64,000 nucleotides of DNA from Pseudopithomyces maydicus (taxonomy: Eukaryota > Ascomycota > Dothideomycetes > Pleosporales > Didymosphaeriaceae): assembly GCA_026873275.1 (NCBI GenBank), contig JANTUC010000001.1, forward strand, positions 3,162,001 to 3,226,000, given 5' to 3'. The first letter of the stretch is position 1, and each line of letters begins with the position of its first letter. The notes under the pieces are model-generated. The model was not told where the DNA came from. It ran no database searches and was given only the letters and a program-made list of their open reading frames with translations. Made by a program: the position numbers and the translations under genes. Shown here piece after piece: positions 34,298-44,999 of the stretch.

Positions 34298-35131
34298 GCT
34301 GAGAGAGGTTTCGTGGCTTTGACTTCGACAAGATCCATGGGGCTGTAGCAAATCTTCAATGTAGGGGCTGCTTCATCGTTGTCTCGATTGACTCAAAAAA
34401 GTTTTGTGGTACAATAAATCGATGAGTAGAGACTGGAAGATACACGAGGGACCTAGACGTCCTAATCAACGCGGGTCAAACACCGATTCGTATTCGGTTG
34501 GGGCCATGTGCCAAGTTCGACAGCGACTTGCAAACCGTAACACCAACGATCTCAAGAGTAAGATAGAGTAACTTAAGCGACCATTTGGGATAGAGAGCCC
34601 AAGAAAAAAAGGACGAGTAAGGAAGGAGCGTATACCATACAATAAACAGTTCATACTCATAATTGCTGTAGGTCTATTCGTGCCAAAGCATGCGATGTCC
34701 ATATTTCCGCCCCAGATAAGCAAGGGTGTTTGTTGCCTGTTTCAGGCGGGGGCGGATTCTGCCCGGCACTTATCCCTATGCGCATTAATGACGCCTATTC
34801 GGCATTTTGGAAAGCAATTGATATACTCCGTTGTTTCCAAGTATTCAAACCATAATTTTACTCTTGAACACATTTGTTTATCATTTCGGCAGCGTTTAGT
34901 GAAAATCATAGGCATCTGTATTAATATGACAGTGTAATGGTAGCATCCAAGTAAGGAGGAATGCATGTAAGCACTGCGCCTCCTAGTCCAACGCGTACTC
35001 CGGGTAAAGTGCGTGTACTTCTAGTTTGTTTGTATCACAAATTCTGTAACAGTGCTTTGGGATAAATAAGATATATTGAAAGACTTAAAGAAGTTTTATT
35101 GGACATGGAGCTCTGGTACCACCTCATCCTT
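34298..35131. other. Intergenic region
   Basis: Promoter of the membrane protein on the left and 3' region of the molybdoenzyme on the right. No gene recognised. Confidence 0.5.
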
Positions 35132-37004
35132 TTACAACTCATCTCTCGCATCGCGTGGATCATGCTTAGCCCAGAAGTCCTCGTAATCATCCCACTTCTG
35201 CGAGGGGAAAGCAAGCGGGACAGTGATAGGCCCAAACGGAATACCCTTTTCCTCAAACTCGTTCAAACGAGCCTGCGTGAGGGATCGGCTCTTGTTGACG
35301 CTGTATACAGAGATACGGTGACAAGAACTGGTGACGTGAAGGCCCCAGTTCCACGCAGTGCGCACGTCAGGAGGCTGCGTGTTGAGCGCATTGTCCCAGC
35401 AGCGAACGACGATCTCGACCCACCCTTCGACATCGCAAGGTAACTCGTACTCCCACGTGCGCCAGCACCATTTTCGCTTCTCGGAAAGGTTCTCTAGCGG
35501 GACGGTGTACCAGTTGAAGCCACCGTCTGAGCTGAGCTCGACACGCTCCGGCCATCTACCGCCGCCAGAATACGCCCATCCCTTGCAGCGGATCTTTCCG
35601 TTATGGATGATGACTTGCTTGGTCCATGGCGACATGATGGCTGAGCTGACTGGCATCTCTTGGATCTGGATGCCGTCGGTCAATCTGAAGTTATGCTTGC
35701 CGACTTGCTGAGGGAAGTAGAGGTATTCCTGGCTCTGTACCGGAGCTCGAGAAGGGTTCTTGATAGCCTTGATTCTGTAAAGCCATTTCACGCTCCTGGC
35801 ACCAATGTACCCTGGTCAAGCAAGTTAGCGCAGGCGCAACGAGAAGACTATCATGGTCTCCCTTACCGAGAACAACAACGCGAAGAGGGTACCCGTGAAT
35901 CTTTGGGAGAGGCTCCCCATTCATCTCCCAGCAAAGCAGCACCTCATTCGCCTTGACCTTCGACCATGGAACGCTCACCAAATAATTCATGGCTTTGTCG
36001 TCTTTGAAGTAAGTGTCTGCGCCGTAGAATTCAAGGTGCTTTGCGTCCTCAACCAGACCTCCACAAGCTTTGATAACCTTCTTTAGACTGATGCCGACAT
36101 ACTTTGCGGTACCAATGGCGCCTTCTGCCCAAGGCGCCTGCGGCACCTCATCACCCTGACCCGGGTATCGTAGAATCTGTTCAATACGCCTGGTGCCCGA
36201 ACACTGAATGGTGGCGTACTTCTCCACGCGAGGAAAATTCGCCTCATTCATGAGGTCGTCTAAGGTGAACGTACGAGGATTCTTTACGAGGCCATCCATA
36301 GTGAAGCTATATTCCTCCTTGTCGATGATAGGAATGCCACCATGGTTGCGTACAAAGTGCAAGGGATTGGGAGTAATAGTTTTGTCTGTAACCAATCGCT
36401 TGGGTGGCTCGCCGTTATATGGGAACTGTAACAAGTGGAGCATATCAGGGTGCTTCTCTTCGAGCACAATATCCCACGAGTCATCAGGAATCTGGGTCAA
36501 TTCACCTCCTACAGCACGATGCCACATCTTCCAATGGGTTCCGGGAAGGACCGGATTACTGGCCGGGATTGGGCCGAGCTGAAACTCGGGATTGGGCGGA
36601 AAGGTCTGGGCGATGAGGAGCTTGTGTGCCGCTTCTTTCTTCTTGGGATAATTTTCCCACTCAACGAAACTTGATCCCCAAGATCAGTCTTGTCTCTACG
36701 GAGTGGCTCAGATAACTCACCCGGTCCATCCCTTTCGCTCGCGAGCAAACAAGGTGTTGCGATCACCCACAGCTTTGATCGCAGCATTGTCCTTGGTCAA
36801 TTCCCCAAACACTTGAGGCTCAAGAGGAATTGTCTCTGGGCCGGTCATATCAAGAACCGGCAGTTCCGCTCCTGCCATGCCCTGTTCAATTCTCCATTCA
36901 TCAGGACGATTACTGGTATGGATATAACTGGTGTCGCCATATTCCATGTTACGGCCAGAATGGCCGTTGACACTGGAGCCGTTGGAAATCTGTGTTCCAG
37001 GCAT
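35132..37004 (-). CDS. Sulfite oxidase-like molybdopterin enzyme
   Basis: Exons 36721-37004, 35867-36669 and 35132-35811, with introns of 51 and 55 nt (the first with an AAG acceptor); 588 aa. The molybdopterin-binding domain spans about residues 180-365: RNHGGIPIID, FTLDDL, and the Mo-ligating Cys in ATIQCSGTRRIE, with CWEMNGEPLPKIHGYPLRVVVLG near its end. The C-terminal Mo-co dimerisation domain (SVKWLYRI, then KGWAYSGGGRWPERVELSSDGG) follows. The ~150-residue N-terminal extension lacks a cytochrome b5 motif (HPGG), so this is not a heme-containing vertebrate-type sulfite oxidase or a nitrate reductase. Family members oxidise sulfite to sulfate. Electron acceptor and compartment are unclear. 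No clear mitochondrial or peroxisomal signal was seen. Intact. Confidence 0.88.
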
Positions 37005-38184
37005 GATGCCGTTGTGCTCAATTGAAAGGATAAATCGATCCAGTGGCTATAAATACTTCGAATTGGGCTCTAGGAACTTATCTTATCTTGTTTTATGGGC
37101 GACCTCCCCTCAAGTTACGTATGTGGGGCAATCCTACCCATATGGTCCCGAACCATTTCTGCCGTGCCACGGACGGTACTCCTGTGGTTCTATTGGGGTC
37201 GCGGCGATGTGTGATGCACTGACTGAACATGTGTCAGCTGCATACTGCCAATCGAACATGGACACAAGAAGAGGGGTAGGTTAGTGCCCGCATAGGTTCC
37301 ACGACCATGGTACTAGTTGCATACGTTGAGCATAGCTGCGTTCTATGAAGCCTCTGGTTCGCTCGAGCACAACTGGATATTTTTCTAGTTTGAAAGGAGT
37401 AATCTCGGAGAGGTCACTATACTACTGGTAACTTTCCACGTGGGAACGATATATTCACGTGATAGATGTGTGTCCACAGGTCCATACCTACCGCGCCTTA
37501 GGACACCGTCGCAGCTCATTTCTGCAGCCATCTATCTTTCTTGTCATTAATGTCATTCTCAAAGAACCTCGGACAATTCAGAGTGTCCATTTGCACTCAC
37601 CTAACGTGACTCTCTCTTCGGCCTTCTCGTTCGTGCCTCGGAGCACTTCCCTTTAATACGCCGGACGATCTCCGAGGCATTTCCTCCCATCTCCGCGCTC
37701 TTCACCGAACACTAAAATCCGACGTATACACATGTGTAGGCAGCCTCAGAGGCATGCAGTTCCTGCCATAGTGACTCATATATCGATTTCCTTTTCAAAC
37801 AACGAGGCCGCCCTTTTCTTGTAAAACACCCGTTTCGCGCTCGGCTTTACGGGAAATGACGTATGATTTCTCAGCAGCATTTGCAAGCCGACAGCCTAAA
37901 TCGTCCGTGCACACATCGCCAAGCCACATGGTAAGCGTAGGGAGTGCAAATGCACAGCGCACTTTTGTAAGAAGTGATGAGAAACTGTTTTGCAAATGCG
38001 GAAGGCAGATAAACATGAAGCTGTATAAGATGATTGTCGGGGTTGGCGGGACAGCAAATAGCAATTCTCACACAACACACTCTCGACCGTTATACTGTCC
38101 ACTGTACGATTGTAATTGAAGTCAAAACCTCAAAAAATATCTCAAGTGTTTTCCAAAAGTAAACAAATTAGAACATTGTTCATT
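37005..38184. other. Intergenic region between divergent genes
   Basis: A TATAAATA-like, nearly palindromic sequence lies 40-50 bp upstream of the molybdoenzyme ATG. The rest has no recognisable gene. Confidence 0.45.
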
Positions 38185-38919
38185 ATGTCGGCCGCCGTCG
38201 CTGAATCTTCAAAACCGCGCCGCCAACCAAAAGCCAAGCCTAAATCATCTCGAGACCAACACCATCTTCAAGCACTGCTATCCGATGCACAAACCGTATA
38301 CACCAACTCGAATTTTGCAAGCAACATCGAAAAGCAACTCGCTTTCCTGAAGAAATCCTCTCTGGCCCCAGTAACCCGCATCCTCTCGCTAGGCCTTGGC
38401 TCCCTCTCCAGCGCCGAAAAGGGTCAAACGCGCCGACTTAAGCAACTCGCCGTCCTCATCGCCATTCGAGATACTCTTCAAAAACAATCAAAAACACCTA
38501 TCCAGGTGTACGCGCAAGACCCGACATTCACCCGCCAAGACGAAGCGCTCCTATCCAGTTTCGACATCCGAATAGCGCGTACCTCGTCGGGATCTTCTCT
38601 GGGCGAAGCTGCGGATCTGATCGATGGATCGACGCTAATTTATTCGCCATTCTTGACGCTGGAGGCATACGAGCAGTTGCTTGTTCGGTCGAAGCAGCCC
38701 GTGCAATACTTTATTGGCGACGACTTCAATGCTCTGCTGGAGAAGTGGCCCAAATATAGCGCCGAGCGAGCGCAGGTAGAGAGGGTCACAAAGTCAGCAT
38801 TGGGGCGATACCGACGGAAGGCCATTTCGGGAGCTGGGTTCTGGGATGAGACGGATGCGGCGTTCCCGATGGCTGTATACGCGGTACAGAGTAACGTGAA
38901 GGAGAAGGCGAAGATGTAG
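38185..38919 (+). CDS. SRR1-like domain protein
   Basis: 244 aa starting at MSAAVAESSKPRRQ. An upstream in-frame ATG at 38116 would add 23 residues, but MSAAV has the better context and the usual N-terminus. A basic N-terminal segment (10-28) precedes the SRR1 fold: ITRILSLGLGSLSS-like glycine-rich strand (~65-80), then QLAVLIAIRDTL, VYAQDPTFTRQDEALLSSF and STLIYSPFLTLEAYEQLL. This order is that of SRR1/BER1 proteins, implicated in plant circadian regulation and in yeast microtubule and heme-related phenotypes. Molecular activity is unknown. Intronless and complete. Confidence 0.85.
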   Translation: MSAAVAESSKPRRQPKAKPKSSRDQHHLQALLSDAQTVYTNSNFASNIEKQLAFLKKSSLAPVTRILSLGLGSLSSAEKGQTRRLKQLAVLIAIRDTLQKQSKTPIQVYAQDPTFTRQDEALLSSFDIRIARTSSGSSLGEAADLIDGSTLIYSPFLTLEAYEQLLVRSKQPVQYFIGDDFNALLEKWPKYSAERAQVERVTKSALGRYRRKAISGAGFWDETDAAFPMAVYAVQSNVKEKAKM

Positions 38920-39005
38920 TCGGGTTTCATAGCGCTTGTGATTTAGAGATACCCAATAGATCATGTTATGAGTCCATTGAATCCCGTAATGGTTGTGACG
39001 CATTT

Positions 39006-40025
39006 TCATCCAAGCATTTTGCTGAAACTCCCGGCCAAACCTGCTGCGCTGATGCTGAGACTCAGACTCACTCGTAATCCTTTGGCTTGCGCGCGGAACT
39101 CTTGCTTTCTGTCTCCAAAGTCGGTTCGAAGCGTTGCTTGGTGCTGCAGACTCGGTTTGCGGGCCACACTCTCCAATCTTCTTTGGATGACCTCCTTATC
39201 CTTTGCCCGCCTTTCCATTTCCTTAGTATCTTTCAATATTGCAGCTTTGATATTTTCTACACCGGCGATTTCGTGTGGTGGCGTGTTCTCACTAATAAGC
39301 GTCCCGTTCGCTGACTGCGCAATAAAGCATTGATATCGATGGGGATGGAGCGCGACATTCCTGATATCAGCTATCCCTCTTGTCTGCGTACGTGAGTACT
39401 CTAGCATTTTCGAGATCGTAGCGTAGCAGCTAAGATCCCAAATCGCAGCATGTTTTTCCGTGATAAGAAGGAAATTAGAGTCGGCGCCTAGGGCAACGAG
39501 GCGCGGCCGATCAACCCAGTTCCCATCTTTTACTCTCGCTTGAAGAGCAGTGACGAGGCCCTGTGGGAGGCTCATCCATATATAGGAAGATGAGTCGTGG
39601 ACAAAGAAGGAGGAATTATACGGACCCAGGGTAAGACGGAGAGCGGGGATGTTTCGGATCAATCGGCCTTGGGAGTTTTTCGCACAAAGAAAGTCTATTA
39701 GATTTGTAGGGAGCCCATGGTAATCTATGAATGTTAGGCAAGGCATCCGTTGTATGCGAAGATGGTACAAACCGATGTGATCCCGGCCACGCTTATCCCG
39801 CCATGTTAGTAGAAAGCTGTCTTCGAATCCAAGCGCCACATGGTGAGTTTTCTGGATCTGTGTTGAAGTCAGGAGAGAAGCAAGCTTCCTCGGCAAGCGT
39901 GTACTGTGGCAAGATCAGCTTTTTCTCCGGATCTGGAGGGTTTGACAAGCGTACTATTCCCGCCGCGACGGACACTGGAAGAAGTGGCTACCACGTTGGC
40001 CAAAGGTGAGCGTTGTCTCGCACAT
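39006..40025 (-). CDS. Fungal protein of unknown function, paralogue of the divergent neighbour
   Basis: Exon 1 is 39955-40025 (MCETTLTFGQRGSHFF). A 51-nt intron (GTACGC...CACAG) joins it to 39006-39903, giving 322 aa. The N-terminal half consists of short repeat-like modules around 'ALG..SFLL' (HVALGFEDSFLLTW; RLTLGPYNSSFFVHDSS; LVALGADSNFLLIT), which could form propeller-like blades. The C-terminus is a basic helical region (AILKDTKEMERRAKDK..., then RTDFGDRKQEFRAQ). The exon boundary falls at the same place as in the gene starting at 40364 (after a Tyr split by the intron, before LPRKLASLLTS / LPPTLLTLLTS). The two are therefore homologous and transcribed divergently. I know this as an uncharacterised fungal family without an assigned function. 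Confidence 0.77.
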
Positions 40026-40363
40026 AGTGATGTCTTATGGTTTCTACCGGTCTGAAAATCTGCTTTGGTTGTTTACCGTGAGGTGTGAGTTGGCAGCATG
40101 CACGATCGTCCCACGATCAACCCTAAGCGATCGGCTTCCAGGTTCGTATCAAGGAACCAACACCATCATGCTCCGACCACCGTAAACAAACAACATCTGC
40201 CCCACACACACACATATCATGTATAATTGTAGCAGCGGAGTACTTGGCACCGAATCGTGTTACCTCTCTTCTGGTTCCCCATTCTTTTTCGTGTGTTGAG
40301 CTGGCGTTGTACAGGCAGCTAGTGGGTGACGTCACTCGTCTTATCATCCAATAACGATCAAGC
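40026..40363. promoter_or_regulatory. Shared bidirectional promoter region
   Basis: This 338-bp interval separates two head-to-head homologous genes and must carry both promoters. It contains a run of CA dinucleotides at 40204-40213 and TGACGTCAC at 40327-40335, a perfect CRE-type palindrome 29 bp before the plus-strand ATG. A bZIP site is thus plausible. Confidence 0.5.
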
Positions 40364-41947
40364 ATGAATGGTACATCAAGCAACACGTGCTTCTTTTCTT
40401 TTGGACCGGAAGACAGTTTTATATCCAAGAGTTATGAAGGGCTCCGATAGTACGTCCCCTGGATCGTCAACATGTGTTCCGTCGCTGCCGCTATGCACCA
40501 AAGAAGCTCGCTTTCTAGGGTTCCAGCTCATGGCACTACACATGCTGGTAAGACGAATTAAAAAAAAAGCAATAACTGATAACCCGCAGTCATGATCTTC
40601 CCCCAACGCTCCTTACTCTCCTCACCTCCGGCAACGTCGTGGATGTTCACTGGGCCTCCCTAGGCCCAACACCCACATCCTGGCTCCTCTCCTTCAAAGA
40701 CTCATCATCAACCCACAATCTCGCCTGGGGGCCTTCCATCCCCTCCCGCCTCGAAAAGGTTGTCTCCAAACTAACACCCTCCCCCATCTCCGTGTTTTCC
40801 TCGGCCCCGAAGCCTCGTACATAGCGTGGGACCCAACCCTCATCCGCTGGTCCAACCTCCCTCCCGTCTAGAAGACACCATCCAGTCATGGCTCACGCCC
40901 TCAGGATGGCGATCAGGACCCCCAGGATGGTAACCTGGGGCCCGGACGATGCCTTCTTTGCGATGAGCGAGTACGGCGATGTAGCGTACCGCGTGGGCGA
41001 TCGCAGCACCGACGACTGGAGTATCTGGCGGGAGACGGTCGCCGAGTGGAAGGCTGAGCCAGACTTCCGCTGGAGCGAAGTCGCGTATGTGGCTCTGGAC
41101 GCCACGACTACCGATCAATTCGTAGCCATTCGCCGCGACGGTACGTGGGCCGGATCGATTGCAGACGAGGGATCCGCCGCGCTCGAAGCCTTCGCGCATA
41201 ATTTCTTCCGGAGGGCCGCGAAACCAAAGGGGAAGAATAAGGCGAGCTCGGGCTCGGAATCAACTTCGCAGTCGCAGTCGAACTCGCAATCGCGGTCGGG
41301 GTCGCCTCCAAGGCAGCATGCCCACACGAACGGTGCTTCGGGTCAGGCCACAGAACCCACACCTAAACCCCCAACTCCAGATCCCGACCCTACCGTAAAA
41401 GCCGCCTACGAACAATGGTCCACCGCTACCGCCCTCCTCTTCGCCGGAGCCCTAGCCGCAACGATGCCCTCTCCAACCCCGTCCCCAATCCCACCCTTAT
41501 CCTCAACCCCCATTCCCCCCAAGCGCGCCCCCAAAAAACTCCAAATCCGCTCCCAATCCTCCCCCTCTACCCTCCCTCCCTCATCTTCCACATCCTCTAC
41601 TCCTCCCGTCCCCACCCCCACCGCACCTCCTACCCTCCTAACCTCCTTCCCTTACCTCCCTCCACCACCGACCCCCTGCCCCCTGCCCTCGTGCCTCCTC
41701 CAAAAGAGCGATCCGCTCGGCCTACGCGCGTGCAAACACGACGTCGAGGCCGTGTTTCGTGCGAGCGGGCTGTATGGGTATGAGTGGTTGCGGGGGAGCG
41801 GTTGCGGTGGCATCCGGATCGGTTTGGGAGGTTGTGTGCGGAGGGGTGGAGGGAAGAGGGAGAAAGGTGGCGGAGGAGATGTTCAAGGTCATTGAGATTT
41901 TGATGGGGGAGATGGGAAGGGGAGGTAGGTGTGAAGATTTAGTTTGA
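40364..41947 (+). CDS. Divergent paralogue with C-terminal WHPDRF motif, broken by five one-base gaps
   Basis: Exon 1 is 40364-40449 (MNGTSSNTCFFSFGPEDSF); a 140-nt intron (GTACGT...CGCAG, branch ACTGATAAC) leads to exon 2 at 40590. The coding thread LPPTLLTLLTS...VFLGPEASYIAWD...RLEDTIQSWLTPSGW...VTWGPDDAFFAMSEYGDVAYRV is convincing but changes frame at TTTT 40795-40798, CCC 40863-40865 and CCCCC 40919-40923. After a Ser/Gln- and Pro-rich linker, the C-terminus changes frame again at GGGGG 41792-41796 and AAA 41863-41865. Each break is mended by one added base in the run. Past the linker, KHDVEAVFRASGLYGYEWL and then ERLRWHPDRFGRLC and EEMFKVIEILM form a helical module with a J-domain-like HPD. 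If the indels are sequencing errors the gene is intact. If they are real it is a pseudogene. Confidence 0.6.
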
Positions 41948-42220
41948 GGGTAGGTGGTATGGAATGTGAAGAGCTTGTATGTAGACAAACGAGAATGTTG
42001 GATTCGAGTGGGTGTTACCGATGACACGGCAGTGTTACTAAGTATGTAAATATTGAGGTGTAAGAGGATCAGGTAGCATCTCAACGTGCGATGAACGTGT
42101 TTCGTATCTCGTATCTCGTCAATCGTCAACATTTCTATGTACTATTATAGTTGGCAACATGCAGAGCTAGGCGGGAATGGGCGAACCCTATGTACATTCC
42201 CCAGTACCTCTTTTTACATG

Positions 42221-43948
42221 TTATCTGATCATCCGTAATGGATGGCCTTCGGTGCTAAATACCCACCGATCCAGACTCGCAACATTAGCGTCGGTGAAGG
42301 TAAGCCAGAGATACTTCAACGTTTCAGCAGCCCAGTAGCTCTCTTGCATATCGATCCATCTCTCTTCTCCGTCACCGCTCCACTGTCCTGATTCCACCCT
42401 GTAGACGTCTGCTAGTTGAGCATAGCCATAGGGTGCCTTGCAGTGCCGCTCCATAGCCGTGAAAGCATCCCATGCCCACTCGCGGAAGCGCGCTTGACCC
42501 GTGACACGATGTGCATAAAACAAGGACTCAACATACTCAGGACGTCCTTTGTATCGTGGGTCGGTGCTCCAGAAACCGCTCGCGCGCCATTCTTGCTTCT
42601 CCCGCGGAGTGGTAGGTGAGAAGACGGGAAGGTCGTAGCCGAATTTTGGAATCCAAGACCACGACTCCGGACCAATTCCCGAGGGCGTCGAATTGTACGT
42701 GTGCCGACAACCTTCCAGAAGAGCGAGTGCCAAGAACTGGAAGTGTTCCTGCTTCTTGCCGTAGAACCTGGAAGCAAGAAGGAGCGTTCCTGGCGCGAAG
42801 CAAGCGAGATGGCTTTGCTTGTTCAAGAACCATTTGTCGTCGCTACGACCCATAAAGAGGTGCTGCATAGTCTCGTTTGGTGCTGAGGCAGAGCGCGAGG
42901 AGTATTGTTTTCTGAGAGAGCCTGCAGCCGCGACAAATTGGTCACTGTAGCGTTGGAGATAGGGGTCGAAAGATGGAGCGAGCAGAGTGATCTTCATAAG
43001 GTATTCATAGTACGAATCGTGTCCGGCATCCCAATGACGTTGTCGACCAGTAGGTTCACCCGTGATGATGTCCATGGGACTGTCGATCATTCCAGAATGG
43101 GAACGCAGCCACTTTGGCCAAACAAGAGGTGCCCAGGCAAGAGTCGAATTCTTGCCATATATCGGATCGCCCGTCAGTCGAGTCAAGACGCGATTCTCGA
43201 GGATAGACGAGCCGGCACGGGCAGGCCCAATCACAGGATTACCAGACTTTGCGTCTTGAGAAGGACCTTGAAGTGGATCAGGGACGCCCTTGGATGCAGC
43301 AAAATCCACCCGCGGCCACGGCATACCGGTCGGCGTGTCGTAGGCAGGCCCGAGGGCTTGTGCAAGAGTGACAGCTTGCGAGAGAATAGCATCTCGTGCT
43401 CCCTTGTTAATCGCGCCGTCTGGTATGACACCGGCATCGTACAGATCGACCAACGAGACCAACGCGCCCAAGTACCTGATGGTAGTCTCAAAGGGGTCAA
43501 CCAGCTCCTCCGTTTTTGTGAAATCTACCGCGACAATATGCTCCACGGAGAGAGCCAGTTCATCCCACAGACCCATCAGCGCCAGCGTTGTCGCCGAATC
43601 GACAATGAAGGCACCCCAACCATTGCGCGACGAAGATGGATGTCCCGAGACGGGCAGAATGTCGTCGCTGCCCCAGGCATTCTCTTTATACTTCCAGAAA
43701 GTATATTTCATGGCGTCTCGCACCTTGTCTGCCTTCTCTTGGTCGGCCCTCCCCCATCCGCTTGTACAGTTGGTGCATTGTATGGTGGCGCCGTACTTTG
43801 GCGCCCACGCATTGAACCTGACGGTGGAGTCGGAGAACTCTTTGAGGATCAGGTAGAAGGTGACTACGAGGACGGCGGCGAGGATCTTGAAGAAAGGCTC
43901 GGGCTTCCTCTCGATTTTGGTTATGACCCGGCGACGAAAGCTGGACAT
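42221..43948 (-). CDS. GH47 family alpha-1,2-mannosidase
   Basis: 575 aa without introns from MSSFRRRVITKIERK; an upstream ATG at 44002 would add 18 residues before the cytosolic basic patch. One transmembrane anchor (residues ~20-40, FFKILAAVLVVTFYLIL) gives type II topology, as in Golgi or ER mannosidases. GH47 landmarks: WGAFIVDSATTLALMGL (~110-126), DPFETTIRYLGAL, a LTGDPIYG helix, GHDSYYEYLMK, HLACFAPGTLLL, RPEYVESLFYAHRVTG and the calcium-binding-type end SYWAAETLKYLWLTF...FSTEGHPL. These enzymes trim alpha-1,2-linked mannose from N-glycans in the secretory path. Spacing looks complete, and the acidic catalytic positions around RPEYVES are present. Confidence 0.92.
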   Translation of the reverse strand: MSSFRRRVITKIERKPEPFFKILAAVLVVTFYLILKEFSDSTVRFNAWAPKYGATIQCTNCTSGWGRADQEKADKVRDAMKYTFWKYKENAWGSDDILPVSGHPSSSRNGWGAFIVDSATTLALMGLWDELALSVEHIVAVDFTKTEELVDPFETTIRYLGALVSLVDLYDAGVIPDGAINKGARDAILSQAVTLAQALGPAYDTPTGMPWPRVDFAASKGVPDPLQGPSQDAKSGNPVIGPARAGSSILENRVLTRLTGDPIYGKNSTLAWAPLVWPKWLRSHSGMIDSPMDIITGEPTGRQRHWDAGHDSYYEYLMKITLLAPSFDPYLQRYSDQFVAAAGSLRKQYSSRSASAPNETMQHLFMGRSDDKWFLNKQSHLACFAPGTLLLASRFYGKKQEHFQFLALALLEGCRHTYNSTPSGIGPESWSWIPKFGYDLPVFSPTTPREKQEWRASGFWSTDPRYKGRPEYVESLFYAHRVTGQARFREWAWDAFTAMERHCKAPYGYAQLADVYRVESGQWSGDGEERWIDMQESYWAAETLKYLWLTFTDANVASLDRWVFSTEGHPLRMIR

Positions 43949-44440
43949 GCTGGCGAGGTATGCGAACAGGCACGTTGAACGGCGAGCGTCATAAATAAAC
44001 ACCTGCTCTAAGGCAGTGTGTTGGCGATTGAGACGGGCTATCTATTGCCCGTAGCGAAACCATGAGGCCTCTTCACAGAGGCTCTATTGTATAGTCTATT
44101 AAAGGCGGCAGGACGCAGGCAAGCTCTACTTGGGCGGGCAGAGCAGTTGCGGTGGAGAGCTGCGGGCGCTAGCACGCCATGGCGGGAGAGGAAGCAGGTA
44201 CGGTGGTCGCAAGTTGTCGCAAAGCGGCTCGTGGTGTTTTACATGGGGTTTGTGTGTGCGAGTCGAAGCATTGCGCGCCGAGCTGCCTCTGGCTGGGCGA
44301 TGCCATGGTGGCCCTAGCTACTTGGAATGAAATCGCATATGAGCGGGCTTGGCAGGCACTCCCGGTGCCGCATTTCCTGTCCATCAACCGTCGCGGCTTC
44401 TACCATCACCATTTAAACCCCCACCAAGGCTTCTGGTGTC
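43949..44440. other. Intergenic region between divergent genes
   Basis: Promoters of the mannosidase and of the microprotein at 44441; no gene seen. Confidence 0.5.
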
Positions 44441-44696
44441 ATGGCTGTCTGGCAGTCAGTATTTTCTGAACCTGGTTGTATCAGCAGTGTGCTAATTGCC
44501 TCGCAGGTGGTATAAGGGCATTGCGCCCAAGACGCGCGTGTTCATCGGCCTCGGCGTCATGGCATACGCAGGCGTTGGCATGTTCCTCTCTGATAAGGCC
44601 GAGGAGAAACTCGGGTTTGTACCCACCGAGAAGGATAAAGAAGATCTTAAAAAGGCAATTCCCAAGATCACTGTGGTGGATAGGGTGAACAAGTAG
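44441..44696 (+). CDS. 67-aa small membrane protein (mitochondrial type)
   Basis: Exon 1 is 14 nt (44441-44454, ATG GCT GTC TGG CA). A 52-nt intron (GTCAGT...CTAAT...CGCAG) joins it to 44507-44696 in frame. The product begins MAVWQWYKGIAPKTRVFIGL. One hydrophobic helix (VFIGLGVMAYAGVGMFL, residues ~15-31) is followed by a charged tail ending VVDRVNK. The tiny first exon would be missed by simple ORF calling. Short proteins of this form with the MAVWQWYKG start are, as far as I know, widespread and conserved in ascomycetes and unassigned. Small size, a single helix and a basic N-terminus suggest a mitochondrial inner-membrane protein. This is an inference. Confidence 0.78.
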
Positions 44697-44999
44697 TGCA
44701 CCCACGAGATGCACCTGGAAACGCGCTGGTGCAATTGTTTAGGTATGTTCGTTTGGAGTAGTATGCCTACACTTCTAATATGAATTCCTAGTACAGAATT
44801 ATCTCCAGCATTGGGCATTCTCGAGCATTGATATTATACCCTGGAAGCTTGCCAAAAGCTACCAAAATTAGCACCAACGACATCTTCTTCATACACCAGT
44901 TCCTTCCGACCGAACACCAAAAGAAATGACGCGTGAAAATCCAAGAATAAAATTATCGATCTAGCTTATGCTACAATTTCCCATTACTGCCTTGCGCCC
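44697..44999. other. Convergent intergenic region
   Basis: 3' ends of two genes face each other; nothing else is visible. Confidence 0.5.

Noticed and set aside
39793..39975. Separate minus-strand N-terminal frame (MSVAAGIV...) for the gene at 39006
   Set aside because: A 51-nt intron joining MCETTLTFGQRG to the main exon matches the intron position of the neighbouring paralogue; the other frame is intronic or shadow.
43000..43978. 357-codon plus-strand frame across the mannosidase
   Set aside because: Antisense to a clear GH47 gene; no independent coding signal.
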